A DNA stretch of 64,000 bases from CAYWXV01 sp964462535. Its GTDB lineage: Bacteria; Bacteroidota; Ignavibacteria; OLB7. Under the pieces are notes generated by a model that saw nothing but the letters and a program-made list of their open reading frames with translations, was not told the origin of the DNA and searched no databases. Positions 17,427-25,127 of this stretch are shown here, piece by piece. The translations under genes and the position numbers were made by a program. How positions within the stretch are numbered: the first letter of the stretch is position 1; each line of letters opens with the position of its first letter. The stretch covers positions 186,001 through 250,000 of the forward strand of contig CAYWXV010000001.1 of the NCBI GenBank assembly GCA_964462535.1, in the 5' to 3' direction.

Positions 17427-17711
17427 GTGGAAAACAATCGTGACGAAGTTTTTTCGCGCAGAGTGAGAGCAGGGAAGCGAACCTACTACATCGACGTGCG
17501 CGCCACCAGGTCCGGGAACGACTACTATCTGACGATTACCGAAAGCAAGCGCAGCGGAGAGTCGGAGCGTGAGAAGTTCAAGATCTTTCTCTACAAGGAA
17601 GATTTCGAGAAGTTCAGAGAAGCCCTCAATGAGTCGCTCACGTTTATTTACGGTGAGCTCGCGAAAATCAACGCGCTCCCGCGCGATCGGAATTACGAGG
17701 AAAACGAATAG
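17427..17711 (+). CDS. DUF3276 / PUR-alpha-like nucleic-acid-binding protein
   Basis: This 94-aa basic protein has the compact PUR-repeat pattern: EVFSRRVRAGKRTYYIDVRA, then DYYLTITESK, then KFKIFLYKEDFEKFREAL. DUF3276 proteins are characteristic of Bacteroidota and related phyla, and structures of relatives bind single-stranded nucleic acid like eukaryotic Pur-alpha. The GTG start at 17427 is supported by GAGG at 17415-17418. A strong terminator follows about 45 bp after the stop, so the gene ends a transcript. Confidence 0.88.
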   Translation: MENNRDEVFSRRVRAGKRTYYIDVRATRSGNDYYLTITESKRSGESEREKFKIFLYKEDFEKFREALNESLTFIYGELAKINALPRDRNYEENE

Positions 17712-17757
17712 CGATTCCACGATACACTTTTTCGTGAAACGTCCCGGTATGTAGAAT

Positions 17758-17787
17758 AACTCCACACTCTATTTGGGTGTGGAGTTT
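17758..17787 (+). terminator. rho-independent terminator after the DUF3276 gene
   Basis: AACTCCACAC at 17758-17767 pairs perfectly with GTGTGGAGTT at 17777-17786 around a 9-nt loop, followed by T-rich sequence (TTTCCATTTC). It separates the DUF3276 gene from the next gene, whose ATG is at 17833. Confidence 0.8.
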
Positions 17788-17832
17788 CCATTTCTGTGCC
17801 AAGCCCGCGAAATTCACTCGCCTCTTTCCTGC

Positions 17833-18570
17833 ATGAAACGAATCTGCATTCTCGGCTCCGTAGCGCTGGCCGAACCACTTATCAACGAGATAACCGGCAG
17901 CCACGAGATTTACGTCGTCTCGGAAGAGTACACCCACTCGGACCAAGGTCGTTTTCGTGTTATTCCAGCGACGGACAACATCTCCGTACCGATAGATCTC
18001 GTCATTGATCTCATTCAGGAATTCGGTGACCAATGGACCACGCCTGAAATGTATTCGGAGGGATCTTGCGTACTCGTAAACAGTGTCCAGACGACAGCAA
18101 CAAGGGTCGCTGGGACCAACACCCATCTGGTGGAGCGGGGTGTTGGATTCGCCGCTCTCTCGTATCTGACCGGGATCTTCGAGACAAGTACATCGTTTGA
18201 AATCTCGATCGCGCGACAATGCACAGATTCTTCGGGCATCGCGGACCTGCTCAACCAGATCTTCTCGTCCAGATCGATAGAACTCGTGGAGGACAGCATC
18301 GGGCATGTTTCTCCCAGAATTGTCGCAACGGTAATAAACGAGGCGGCGTTCGCGGTGATGGAAGGTGTTGCCTCGCCGATCGATATCGACGCGGCGATGA
18401 AGCTCGGCGTGAATTACCCGGAGGGGCCCCTCAAATGGGCCGACAGAATAGGAGCGACGAACGTCACACGGTTGCTCGATCTCCTTTGGGAAGAGTATCA
18501 CGACGAACGCTACCGGGTCGCCCGGATTCTTCGTGACCATGCCATCTCCGGCGCGACATTCCTTTCATAG
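17833..18570 (+). CDS. degenerate 3-hydroxyacyl-CoA dehydrogenase-like protein
   Basis: The 245-aa product is built like a short 3-hydroxyacyl-CoA dehydrogenase, but with altered active-site parts. The N-terminal nucleotide loop reads GSVALAEPL instead of GxGxxG. The usual HFFNP segment with the catalytic His is replaced by LSYLTGIFETST. The C-terminal domain is well kept: NEAAFAVMEGVASPIDIDAAMKLG and PEGPLKWADRIG. I therefore see a likely inactive or re-purposed paralogue. It is 15 bp upstream of a thiolase gene, so a link to acyl-CoA metabolism is plausible. The ATG at 17833 is chosen; an earlier ATG at 17773 lies inside the terminator. Confidence 0.75.
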   Translation: MKRICILGSVALAEPLINEITGSHEIYVVSEEYTHSDQGRFRVIPATDNISVPIDLVIDLIQEFGDQWTTPEMYSEGSCVLVNSVQTTATRVAGTNTHLVERGVGFAALSYLTGIFETSTSFEISIARQCTDSSGIADLLNQIFSSRSIELVEDSIGHVSPRIVATVINEAAFAVMEGVASPIDIDAAMKLGVNYPEGPLKWADRIGATNVTRLLDLLWEEYHDERYRVARILRDHAISGATFLS

Positions 18571-18585
18571 AACCCATCCGTGCCC

Positions 18586-19791
18586 ATGACAAGCGCATAC
18601 ATCGTATCCCCTCTTCGAACACCGATTGGCCGCTATGGCGGAGCCCTTTCGTCAGTCCGTGCCGATGACCTGGCATCGTATGTCATGCGAGCCGTCATGG
18701 AAAGAACGGGAGTCCCTGGTGAGTCGATCGACGACGTCATGATAGGATGCGCCAACCAGGCGGGAGAGGACAACCGCAATGTCGCCCGGATGGCAGTTCT
18801 GCTCGCGGGCTTGCCATACTCGGTTCCGGCGACTACGGTGAATAGACTCTGCGGATCGGCCCTGGATGCTGTCATCATGGGCGTCAGAGCCATACAGAGT
18901 GGCGAGGGAGACCTAGTTGTGGCTGGGGGTGTCGAGGTAATGTCGCGCGCGCCCTACGTGATTCCGAAGAACGTGTCCGGAGCAGCGCTCTTTGGTAACC
19001 TCACAGCATACGACACCGCGCTTGGCTGGCGATTCCCAAATCCGAGAATGGAAGCGCTTATTCCGCTCGAACAAATGGGTGAGACAGCGGAGAATGTCGC
19101 CGAGAAGTACTCCATCTCGCGAGAGGAGCAGGACACGTTTGCGCTGCGATCCCACCAGCTTTCCGTCAAGGCATGGGACAGCGGCTTCTACGACAATCAT
19201 GTCGTGCCGGTAGAAGTCAAGAGCCGGAAGGGGGAGACGAATGAGGTCTCAAGGGACGAGGGACCGAGGGGAGATACGTCTCTCGAGAAGCTTTCCGCAC
19301 TGCGGCCTGTATTTCGCAAGGGCGGATCCGTCACGCCGGGCAATTCTTCCAGTCTCAATGACGGTGCATCGGCCATGCTGATAGCAAGCGAGAATGCTGT
19401 CGATAGGTATGGACTGACACCCGTCTTGAGGTTCGTCTCCAGCGGTGTCGCGGGTGTCGATCCCCGATTCATGGGAGTTGGACCCGTTCCGGCCACGGAG
19501 ATGGCCTTGAAGCGGGCGGGGCTCTCCGTTCGGGATCTCGGTGTGGTTGAATTGAATGAGGCGTTTGCCTCACAGTCGCTTGCGGTGATTCGTGACCTGG
19601 GCTTGAACCCTGACATCGTGAATCCAAATGGCGGTGCCATCGCGCTGGGGCACCCGTTGGGGATGTCGGGTGGACGATTGGTTGCCTCCCTTGCGGCTGA
19701 ACTGGCGAGTCGTGGTGAAGGATCGTTCGGACTGGCAACGATGTGCATCGGCGTGGGTCAGGGGATCAGTGCCGTGTTTCAGCGAGTCTGA
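18586..19791 (+). CDS. thiolase (acetyl-CoA C-acyltransferase)
   Basis: Thiolases cleave 3-ketoacyl-CoA or condense two acetyl-CoA in the cytoplasm. The 401-aa product has the three active-site blocks: nucleophilic Cys89 in TTVNRLCGSALD, the GGAIALGHPLGMSGGR loop with its His, and the C-terminal TMCIGVGQG with the proton-donor Cys. The N terminus (YIVSPLRTPIGRYGGALS) is typical. It forms a probable two-gene unit with the degenerate dehydrogenase upstream. Degradative and biosynthetic types cannot be separated by eye. A GTG at 18580 would add two residues. Confidence 0.95.
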   Translation: MTSAYIVSPLRTPIGRYGGALSSVRADDLASYVMRAVMERTGVPGESIDDVMIGCANQAGEDNRNVARMAVLLAGLPYSVPATTVNRLCGSALDAVIMGVRAIQSGEGDLVVAGGVEVMSRAPYVIPKNVSGAALFGNLTAYDTALGWRFPNPRMEALIPLEQMGETAENVAEKYSISREEQDTFALRSHQLSVKAWDSGFYDNHVVPVEVKSRKGETNEVSRDEGPRGDTSLEKLSALRPVFRKGGSVTPGNSSSLNDGASAMLIASENAVDRYGLTPVLRFVSSGVAGVDPRFMGVGPVPATEMALKRAGLSVRDLGVVELNEAFASQSLAVIRDLGLNPDIVNPNGGAIALGHPLGMSGGRLVASLAAELASRGEGSFGLATMCIGVGQGISAVFQRV

Positions 19792-19820
19792 CGATTCTGG
19801 CACCAAGCCTCGCCGGGGAA

Positions 19821-20891
19821 CTACTCGTCCGTCGAGCGTCGGTACTGGTCATCCTCAATCGTGAGCATCACGGATATCCGGTGTGTTGCTCCGAACCCGC
19901 TCAGATCGTTGTTCTCCTGCGTGAACGCATAGTCGATGTTGAGCTTCGGAAGACGGACGCCCGCACCCATAGTCACCTGTCGCAGTTCCGAAACTCCAGC
20001 GCGCAAGAAGACTCGGTCACGGTACGAGTACTCCAATCCTCCGGCAACATCGAGGCTGGCAACATCGAGATCGCCGAACGTAGTCTCGTGTCGCCCCTCA
20101 AATCGAAAGATTCCATCGACAACTGGTGTCACGGCATGATCGGACGTGAGGGCCAGGCGATACGCTCCCCCGACGCGAAGCGATGGAACGATGAACTCCT
20201 GCGTACCCGTGTCCCAGATCAGTAGCGACTTTGTCGCATCGCCCAGCGTCGCTCCAACGGTCAGACCATCGACCGGACGATAACTCGCGGCCAGGTCGAC
20301 GCCGATACCCCACGCCGAGTGCTCAAGAATAGACTTGTAGAGGAACTTCACGTTGCCGCCCACCGACAGGTCCGGCGACAGGCTTCGCGCGTATGAGCCG
20401 AGAATTGCCCAGTTGGACGATCCCCCCAGCGTGATACGCGAACTGTCGATACGATCGCCTTCGTCGAGTCGTCCGTTGGCGTTGAGGTCAACGAGCGCGT
20501 TTCTCGAGTCTTTAATACCGTCGAGCCCAAGCCGTATGGCCGTCAGCCCGAGGGTCTGCGTTGCGTCATACGGCCACACGATGCCGAGGTAATCGTAGTT
20601 GATTTGCCCTGAGAAACGGGACTCGTGCAACAATGCCCCTTGCGGGTACATAACGAGTGCCAGGGCGGCCGGGTTGAAGTAACCGGCTGTCACGTCGAGC
20701 GCAGATCCAGTTCCGGCACCCCCAAGAGCAGCAGAGCGACCGCCAACTCCAAAGCCCAGAAACTCTCCTGCATACTTGGCATTCACGAAGCCCTGACCCG
20801 AAGCAGCGCTTGCGCACAGAATGAGAAGGAGAAAGGTAATCCAACGGACGGGTGTGGTCACGTGATTCACAATGGGGATTCGGTGAGACAT
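19821..20891 (-). CDS. PorV/PorQ-like outer-membrane beta-barrel protein
   Basis: The 356-aa product has a signal peptide (about 33 residues, ending SAASGQ), then FVNAKYAGEFLGFGVGGRSAALGGAGTG and ATAGYFNPAAL-like blocks typical of the PorV/PorQ and FadL-related barrels of Bacteroidota. The rest is amphipathic strand after strand, ending in a barrel-like tail. In type IX secretion PorV is the shuttle protein; close paralogues have other roles. It is transcribed away from tRNA-Gly. Its predicted promoter sits so close that the mRNA would be leaderless or nearly so (ATG at 20891 or 20897). Longer in-frame starts upstream run across that promoter. Confidence 0.75.
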   Translation of the reverse strand: MSHRIPIVNHVTTPVRWITFLLLILCASAASGQGFVNAKYAGEFLGFGVGGRSAALGGAGTGSALDVTAGYFNPAALALVMYPQGALLHESRFSGQINYDYLGIVWPYDATQTLGLTAIRLGLDGIKDSRNALVDLNANGRLDEGDRIDSSRITLGGSSNWAILGSYARSLSPDLSVGGNVKFLYKSILEHSAWGIGVDLAASYRPVDGLTVGATLGDATKSLLIWDTGTQEFIVPSLRVGGAYRLALTSDHAVTPVVDGIFRFEGRHETTFGDLDVASLDVAGGLEYSYRDRVFLRAGVSELRQVTMGAGVRLPKLNIDYAFTQENNDLSGFGATHRISVMLTIEDDQYRRSTDE

Positions 20892-20903
20892 GTACATTCT
20901 GCC

Positions 20904-20958
20904 ATAATATTCTCTTTTCTTCGAGAGTTGCAATGGCAACCGTGCTGCATTATCTTTG
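20904..20958. promoter_or_regulatory. divergent promoters sharing one palindromic -35 box
   Basis: TTGCAA at 20928-20933 is its own reverse complement. On the plus strand it is 17 nt before TATCTTTG (20951-20958), which fits a sigma70 -10 and also the Bacteroidota -7 consensus TAnnTTTG, and serves tRNA-Gly. On the minus strand it is 18 nt before TATTAT (20909-20904), serving the barrel gene. Start sites are inferred, not shown. Confidence 0.5.
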
Positions 20959-20994
20959 TCGCGCCCAAAACCACAGGGTGGGGCATTCATCACT

Positions 20995-21067
<73 letters not shown>

Positions 21068-21102
21068 CATATCTGGAACCCAACGGGTTCGTACGAATAG
21101 GT

Positions 21103-21145
21103 CATCCTGTCATTGCGCCCGCTCAATGACAGGATGTCTTTTTTT
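21103..21145 (+). terminator. rho-independent terminator of tRNA-Gly
   Basis: A perfect 13-bp stem (21103-21115 with 21124-21136; arms CATCCTGTCATTG and CAATGACAGGATG) has an 8-nt loop and is followed by TC and seven T residues (21139-21145). The next gene's ATG is only 22 nt beyond the T-run. Confidence 0.92.
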
Positions 21146-21166
21146 GCTCCACGTTCAACAGGACAC

Positions 21167-22177
21167 ATGGCGAAGGTAGTCTTCATCTCAGGGGATGGTA
21201 TCGGTCCCGATATCATGCAGGCGACACGCGCGATCATTGACGCCAGTGGCGCCGACATCACGTGGGTGGAAGCGTATGCCGGACTGGGGGCGTTTGAGCA
21301 AACTGGGAACCCTCTGCCACCGGAGACGGTTGAAATGATACGCGAGGTTGGCGTCGTCCTGAAGGGACCACTAACAACACCGGTTGGAACTGGGTTCCGG
21401 AGCATCAATGTGGCACTCCGAAAGGAGTTCGATCTCTATATCAATCTTCGGCCGACCAGGTCGTTTGAGGGCGTCCCGACACGATTCTCGCACGTTGATC
21501 TCGTAATCTTTCGCGAGAATACGGAGGGACTCTATACGGGGAACGAGCGGTATGTCGGTGACGAACGGGCCGTGGCGGAATCCGTCGCAGTCGTGACGAA
21601 GGTGGGGTCGGAGAGGATCATTCGGGCCGCGTTTGAGTATGCCCGCCGCTACGGCCGTCGTCGCGTCACGATTGTGCACAAAGCAAACATCCTGAAATTC
21701 ACCTCCGGCATGTTCCTCCGGATCGGCCAGGATATAGCTCGCGAGTATCCGGACGTACCGAGTGACGACAAGATCATTGACAACATGGCGATGCAGCTGG
21801 TGATGCGACCAGAGGAATTCGACATCATCGTCACGACCAACCTGTTTGGTGATATCCTGTCAGACTTGGCTAGTGGCCTTGTTGGTGGCCTGGGGCTTGC
21901 GCCGGGGGCGAACATCGGTGACTCCGCAGCCATTTTCGAGGCGGTGCATGGATCAGCGCCGGACATTGCGGGACGAAATCTCGCCAATCCTGCCGCCCTC
22001 CTGTTGGGAGGGACAATGATGCTTCGACATGTGGGAAAGGTCTCGCAGGCTGATAGGATAGAGACGGCCTTGGAGGCAGTGTTGCGTGACGGAAGGTTGG
22101 TCACGCGTGACCTCAATCCCAACGGGGTCGGCACCACGGCAATGCGGGATGCAATCATTGATCGTTTGCAGTCCTGA
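21167..22177 (+). CDS. isocitrate/isopropylmalate dehydrogenase family protein (NAD-type)
   Basis: This 336-aa beta-decarboxylating dehydrogenase has GDGIGPDI, the substrate-binding segment GFRSINVALRKEFDLYINLRP in two parts (RSINVALR, then YINLRP), RENTEGLYTG, the catalytic Lys in HKANILKFTSG, and metal-binding Asp residues in TNLFGDILSDLASG. The S-x-N pattern in the substrate loop favours isocitrate (or homoisocitrate) over isopropylmalate, and length fits the short NAD-dependent isocitrate enzymes. AGGA 3 nt upstream of ATG is the ribosome site. No leu genes are adjacent. The start lies just past the tRNA terminator. Confidence 0.92.
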   Translation: MAKVVFISGDGIGPDIMQATRAIIDASGADITWVEAYAGLGAFEQTGNPLPPETVEMIREVGVVLKGPLTTPVGTGFRSINVALRKEFDLYINLRPTRSFEGVPTRFSHVDLVIFRENTEGLYTGNERYVGDERAVAESVAVVTKVGSERIIRAAFEYARRYGRRRVTIVHKANILKFTSGMFLRIGQDIAREYPDVPSDDKIIDNMAMQLVMRPEEFDIIVTTNLFGDILSDLASGLVGGLGLAPGANIGDSAAIFEAVHGSAPDIAGRNLANPAALLLGGTMMLRHVGKVSQADRIETALEAVLRDGRLVTRDLNPNGVGTTAMRDAIIDRLQS

Positions 22178-22216
22178 GCAGAACAGAGTACACCTCACGG
22201 AAGACAGTCTTGATCG

Positions 22217-22840
22217 ATGTTCCGCTACGTCGTTAGCTCCCTGGTCGTTCTGGCCCTTGCAACGTGGATAGGGTCGCTCATCTTCTTCGGGGCGGTTGTC
22301 GCTCCCGTTGTTTTCGATGCAACGGTGGTCGCCTCGCGCACCGAGGCAGGTGCCATCAATGCGGCCGTTCTTACCCGTCTTGGCTTGATTGAGGCCGTCG
22401 TATCCGTGATTGTAGCGGGTGGCGCCATATACGGAGTCTACCGAACCGGATCGTGGCTGAGCTGGGGTGTGTTGGTGCTGGCGATAGGAATGGGGATTAC
22501 GTCGTACTACTACAACAACGTCCTGTTCCCCCGCGTGAACGAACTCCGTGTCGCGATCGGTTCCTTCGACGCCATGCCGAGCGAAAAGAAATCATTGAAG
22601 ACAGAGTTCGATAGCGGGCATGCTCGATACTCCATGCTCGTAAAGCTTGTCCTGGCGGCAGGGGTGCTCGCACTCGTCCTTCATAGTTCGTCTCTCATGC
22701 ACTATCGACTTCGGACCGATAGGCTGCAATGGCTCGCAGACACTGGACCATTCAAGGACCACGTTGACGACGGAGAAACACCTCCCGTGAAGAAGCCTCC
22801 AACGGCGTCACGCTCCCTTGCGTCTAAGGGGGAGGGCTAG
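22217..22840 (+). CDS. DUF4149 (TMEM205-like) membrane protein
   Basis: The 207-aa product has four hydrophobic helices. The first is the characteristic VLALATWIGSLIFFGAVVAPVVF in two parts (LATWIGSLIFFGAVVAP), which typifies DUF4149/TMEM205 proteins. Helices follow near 55-75, 78-96 and 140-160, with a soluble C-terminal tail rich in Lys and Pro. Relatives are small integral membrane proteins of unknown function. It follows the dehydrogenase by 39 bp on the same strand. Its last codons overlap the promoter region of tRNA-Ser. Confidence 0.8.
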   Translation: MFRYVVSSLVVLALATWIGSLIFFGAVVAPVVFDATVVASRTEAGAINAAVLTRLGLIEAVVSVIVAGGAIYGVYRTGSWLSWGVLVLAIGMGITSYYYNNVLFPRVNELRVAIGSFDAMPSEKKSLKTEFDSGHARYSMLVKLVLAAGVLALVLHSSSLMHYRLRTDRLQWLADTGPFKDHVDDGETPPVKKPPTASRSLASKGEG

Positions 22841-22847
22841 GTATATT
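22818..22847 (+). promoter_or_regulatory. probable promoter of tRNA-Ser
   Basis: TTGCGT at 22818-22823 (3 of 6 to the -35 consensus) is 18 nt before TATATT at 22842-22847 (5 of 6 to the -10). Transcription would start near 22854, about 32 nt before the tRNA. The -35 lies inside the end of the upstream coding sequence. Confidence 0.5.
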
Positions 22848-22885
22848 CGCGGCGTCGGGGCCATTTGCGATCGGTTTCGACCTCC

Positions 22886-22978
22886 GGAAAGATGCAGGAG
22901 TGGTTTAACTGGAACGCCTGGAAAGCGTTTGTACGGTTTATCGCCGTACCGAGGGTTCGAATCCCTCTCTTTCCGCCA
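22886..22978 (+). tRNA. tRNA-Ser(GGA)
   Basis: This is a class II tRNA of 93 nt. Acceptor GGAAAGA (22886-22892) pairs with TCTTTCC (22968-22974), with G as discriminator, as seryl-tRNA synthetase needs. The anticodon stem AACGC/GCGTT encloses CTGGAAA with anticodon GGA at 22920-22922. A long variable arm (GTACGG/CCGTAC) and T-arm GTTCGAATC are present. CCA is encoded at 22976-22978, unlike the tRNA-Gly nearby. Confidence 0.97.
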
Positions 22979-23032
22979 AGACGTTCCCCGTGTGTATAGA
23001 GGACGCGGGCGCCGAACGAACGTCAATCGTGG

Positions 23033-23066
23033 AAGGCGTGGTGACCCAGTGTCACCACGCCTTTTT
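23033..23066 (+). terminator. rho-independent terminator after tRNA-Ser
   Basis: AAGGCGTGGTGAC at 23033-23045 pairs perfectly (13 bp) with GTCACCACGCCTT at 23051-23063 around CCAGT, followed by a T5 run (23062-23066). Confidence 0.9.
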
Positions 23067-23107
23067 CATTGTCAGGCCTCCTCGACACGAACAGCCCTTC
23101 CGATACA

Positions 23108-24331
23108 ATGTCGACCATCTGTCTCTTCGAGGATACCTGCGTTTCGAACTTCTATCCACTCACGGACACGAGGCACGTTGCGGAGCTACGATCGGGTTGC
23201 TTCACGTTCGTTGATCGCACGCGCAGAGTCCTCGCGCCCGATCTAGTCGTTCTCAGCTCTTCGAGACCGGTAGCCAGGCATTTCCGCTCCGTCGTAACCT
23301 CCCCGTCGCTGGACGGCTCGAGCGAGGTTCTGCTGGTGAATGCATTGGCCTATGTCGACTCTCGCCTTGCCGAACGTCTTCGCAATGAAGGGACATGGGT
23401 GATCCTGGCCTCCGGAAGGGTGGTTGCCGCACGAGTACCGATTGCTGAGGTGCGGGAAGTACTGGCAGATACAACTCGTTGGTTGGATATGGTGGCGGAG
23501 TCGATGTCGGACGTCCGCCACGACGACTCAGTCAAACTGTTCGCAAGTATCTGGGACCTCATTGCCTCGAACGGAGACACGATTTCGGCGGATGCCGAGC
23601 TTCGGTCGATGGACCGAGAGGGTGTCGTAGACCCCTCCGCCCGACTGCTGAATGAGATGGCCATCCATCTTGGTCGCGGCTCGAGCGTCGGTGCAGGCTG
23701 CGTACTGGATGCCTCCAATGGACCGATTGTCGTAGAGTCGGGAGCCAGGATCATGCACGGCGCGGTACTGCTCGGACCGGTGGTGGTTGGCGAGAACACC
23801 GTGATAAAGATTGGCGCGAAGGTCTACCCAGGGACGACCATCGGACCGCATTGCAAGGTCGGGGGTGAGGTTGAAGATTCCATTCTGCTGGGGTACAGCA
23901 ACAAGCAGCACGACGGTTTTTTGGGACACAGCTACCTTGGGGAATGGGTGAATCTTGGAGCCGATACGAACACGTCCGACTTGAAGAACAACTATGGCTC
24001 TATTCGCATCAATCTTGATGGGCGTGAGGTTGACACGGGTGTTATGTTTCTTGGTTCGCTGATTGGCGATCACGTGAAGACGGGAATCAACACCATGCTG
24101 AACACGGGCACGGTCATTGGCGTAGGGGCCAACGTGTTTGGTGCGGGGTTCCCCCCGAAGGCCATAGACCGGTTCGCCTGGGGGACCGATGGGGAACGAT
24201 TCGACGTTGATCGCGCGGTCGATCTGGCACGTGTAGTCATGGCGCGAAGAAGCGTGCAATTGAAGCCCGAGGATGAAACGTTGTTACGGTATCTCCATAG
24301 CCCGGGGGGTAACTTCCCATCCTCGCAATAG
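23108..24331 (+). CDS. GlmU-family sugar nucleotidyl/acyltransferase-like protein
   Basis: The 407-aa product matches the Bacteroidota GlmU-family group (TIGR03991 type). The N-terminal part (ICLFEDTCVSNFYPLTDTR) replaces the usual nucleotidyltransferase fold, and residues about 190-370 form a left-handed hexapeptide beta-helix with repeats such as VVESGARIMHGAVLLGP and VVVGENTVIKIGA. The family hallmark HDGFLGHSYLGEWVNLGA then TNTSDLKNNYG is intact. GlmU makes UDP-GlcNAc; the exact reaction of this branch is not established, though UDP-sugar supply for the envelope is likely. The ATG at 23108 is used; an earlier TTG lies in the terminator. Confidence 0.85.
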   Translation: MSTICLFEDTCVSNFYPLTDTRHVAELRSGCFTFVDRTRRVLAPDLVVLSSSRPVARHFRSVVTSPSLDGSSEVLLVNALAYVDSRLAERLRNEGTWVILASGRVVAARVPIAEVREVLADTTRWLDMVAESMSDVRHDDSVKLFASIWDLIASNGDTISADAELRSMDREGVVDPSARLLNEMAIHLGRGSSVGAGCVLDASNGPIVVESGARIMHGAVLLGPVVVGENTVIKIGAKVYPGTTIGPHCKVGGEVEDSILLGYSNKQHDGFLGHSYLGEWVNLGADTNTSDLKNNYGSIRINLDGREVDTGVMFLGSLIGDHVKTGINTMLNTGTVIGVGANVFGAGFPPKAIDRFAWGTDGERFDVDRAVDLARVVMARRSVQLKPEDETLLRYLHSPGGNFPSSQ

Positions 24332-24368
24332 GCTCCGCAATCCATCTTTTCGGTAGGTTTCCTCGATT

Positions 24369-25022
24369 ATGCCATCTCGAATGAACAGAGCTTTCCTGGC
24401 GTTTTCTTTTGCTTTGCCCCTGGCGCTGATCGCCGGTTGTGGAGGGAGCCGGGGTATTGTTGTTGACGGGTACGGACCAGAACTTCTGAACGGGAAGCGT
24501 GTCGTTATGATCCTCCCGCAACCGGCCGACATCAAGCTGACCGATCCTGCCGCATTCGCTGCGGCACGCGGGGTCGCACCCGTTTCGGCCGTCGATATGG
24601 TTGAAAATGAGATTCGAACGACTCTAAACCCGTTTGTCGACCAAGCACTCGATTCAAACGAAGTCTCGTTGTACGTAGAGCTTCCTGCGGGTCAGATGGT
24701 ACCTCTGTCGGCTACGGCCGACATGTCTGAATCGGCACCGCGGAGCTGGGAGAAGTTTGCGCGAGGGGCGCGCCAGGGGGGTATCGACTACATGATTGTG
24801 GTCACTTCGATGACAATCGATTCCAAAATGAACGAACAAAGGGGCGAGGAGGGTGCGACTGTAACGTATTCTCTCCTGGACCCGATCAGATCTCGGGTCA
24901 TGACTACAGGGACGTTCACGCTGGATCGTGTTCCCTTGATGGCACCCCCTGAAGCGTATCGCCGAATCTCCGACGCCCTCGTGAATCGCCTTCCGTTCCA
25001 TATCCGCGAGTCTGATCACTAA
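24369..25022 (+). CDS. predicted lipoprotein of unknown function
   Basis: The 217-aa product has a lipoprotein signal peptide with lipobox LIAGC followed by GGSRG. The mature part starts with GKRVVMILPQPADI and has an alpha/beta pattern with few aromatic residues, including DYMIVVTSMTID and a VTYSLLDPIRSRVMTTGTF strand pair. The order of elements recalls envelope lipoproteins that form CsgG- or TolB-N-like domains, but I cannot place it in a family. It sits 37 bp after the GlmU-like gene. The start could be 24369 or the ATG at 24381. Confidence 0.65.
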   Translation: MPSRMNRAFLAFSFALPLALIAGCGGSRGIVVDGYGPELLNGKRVVMILPQPADIKLTDPAAFAAARGVAPVSAVDMVENEIRTTLNPFVDQALDSNEVSLYVELPAGQMVPLSATADMSESAPRSWEKFARGARQGGIDYMIVVTSMTIDSKMNEQRGEEGATVTYSLLDPIRSRVMTTGTFTLDRVPLMAPPEAYRRISDALVNRLPFHIRESDH

Positions 25023-25127
25023 GGGCCCGCCGGCTGCAGAGATCGCACTTCCCCCACGCGTTGACCTCTTACTCATTTGATGCTGGAACTCCCGTTCCCT
25101 CGCATCGCTTCGAACAGGAATCAAGCT

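Noticed and set aside
21113..21166. 18-residue N-terminal extension of the dehydrogenase
   Set aside because: It would begin inside the tRNA terminator stem; the family N terminus matches the ATG at 21167.
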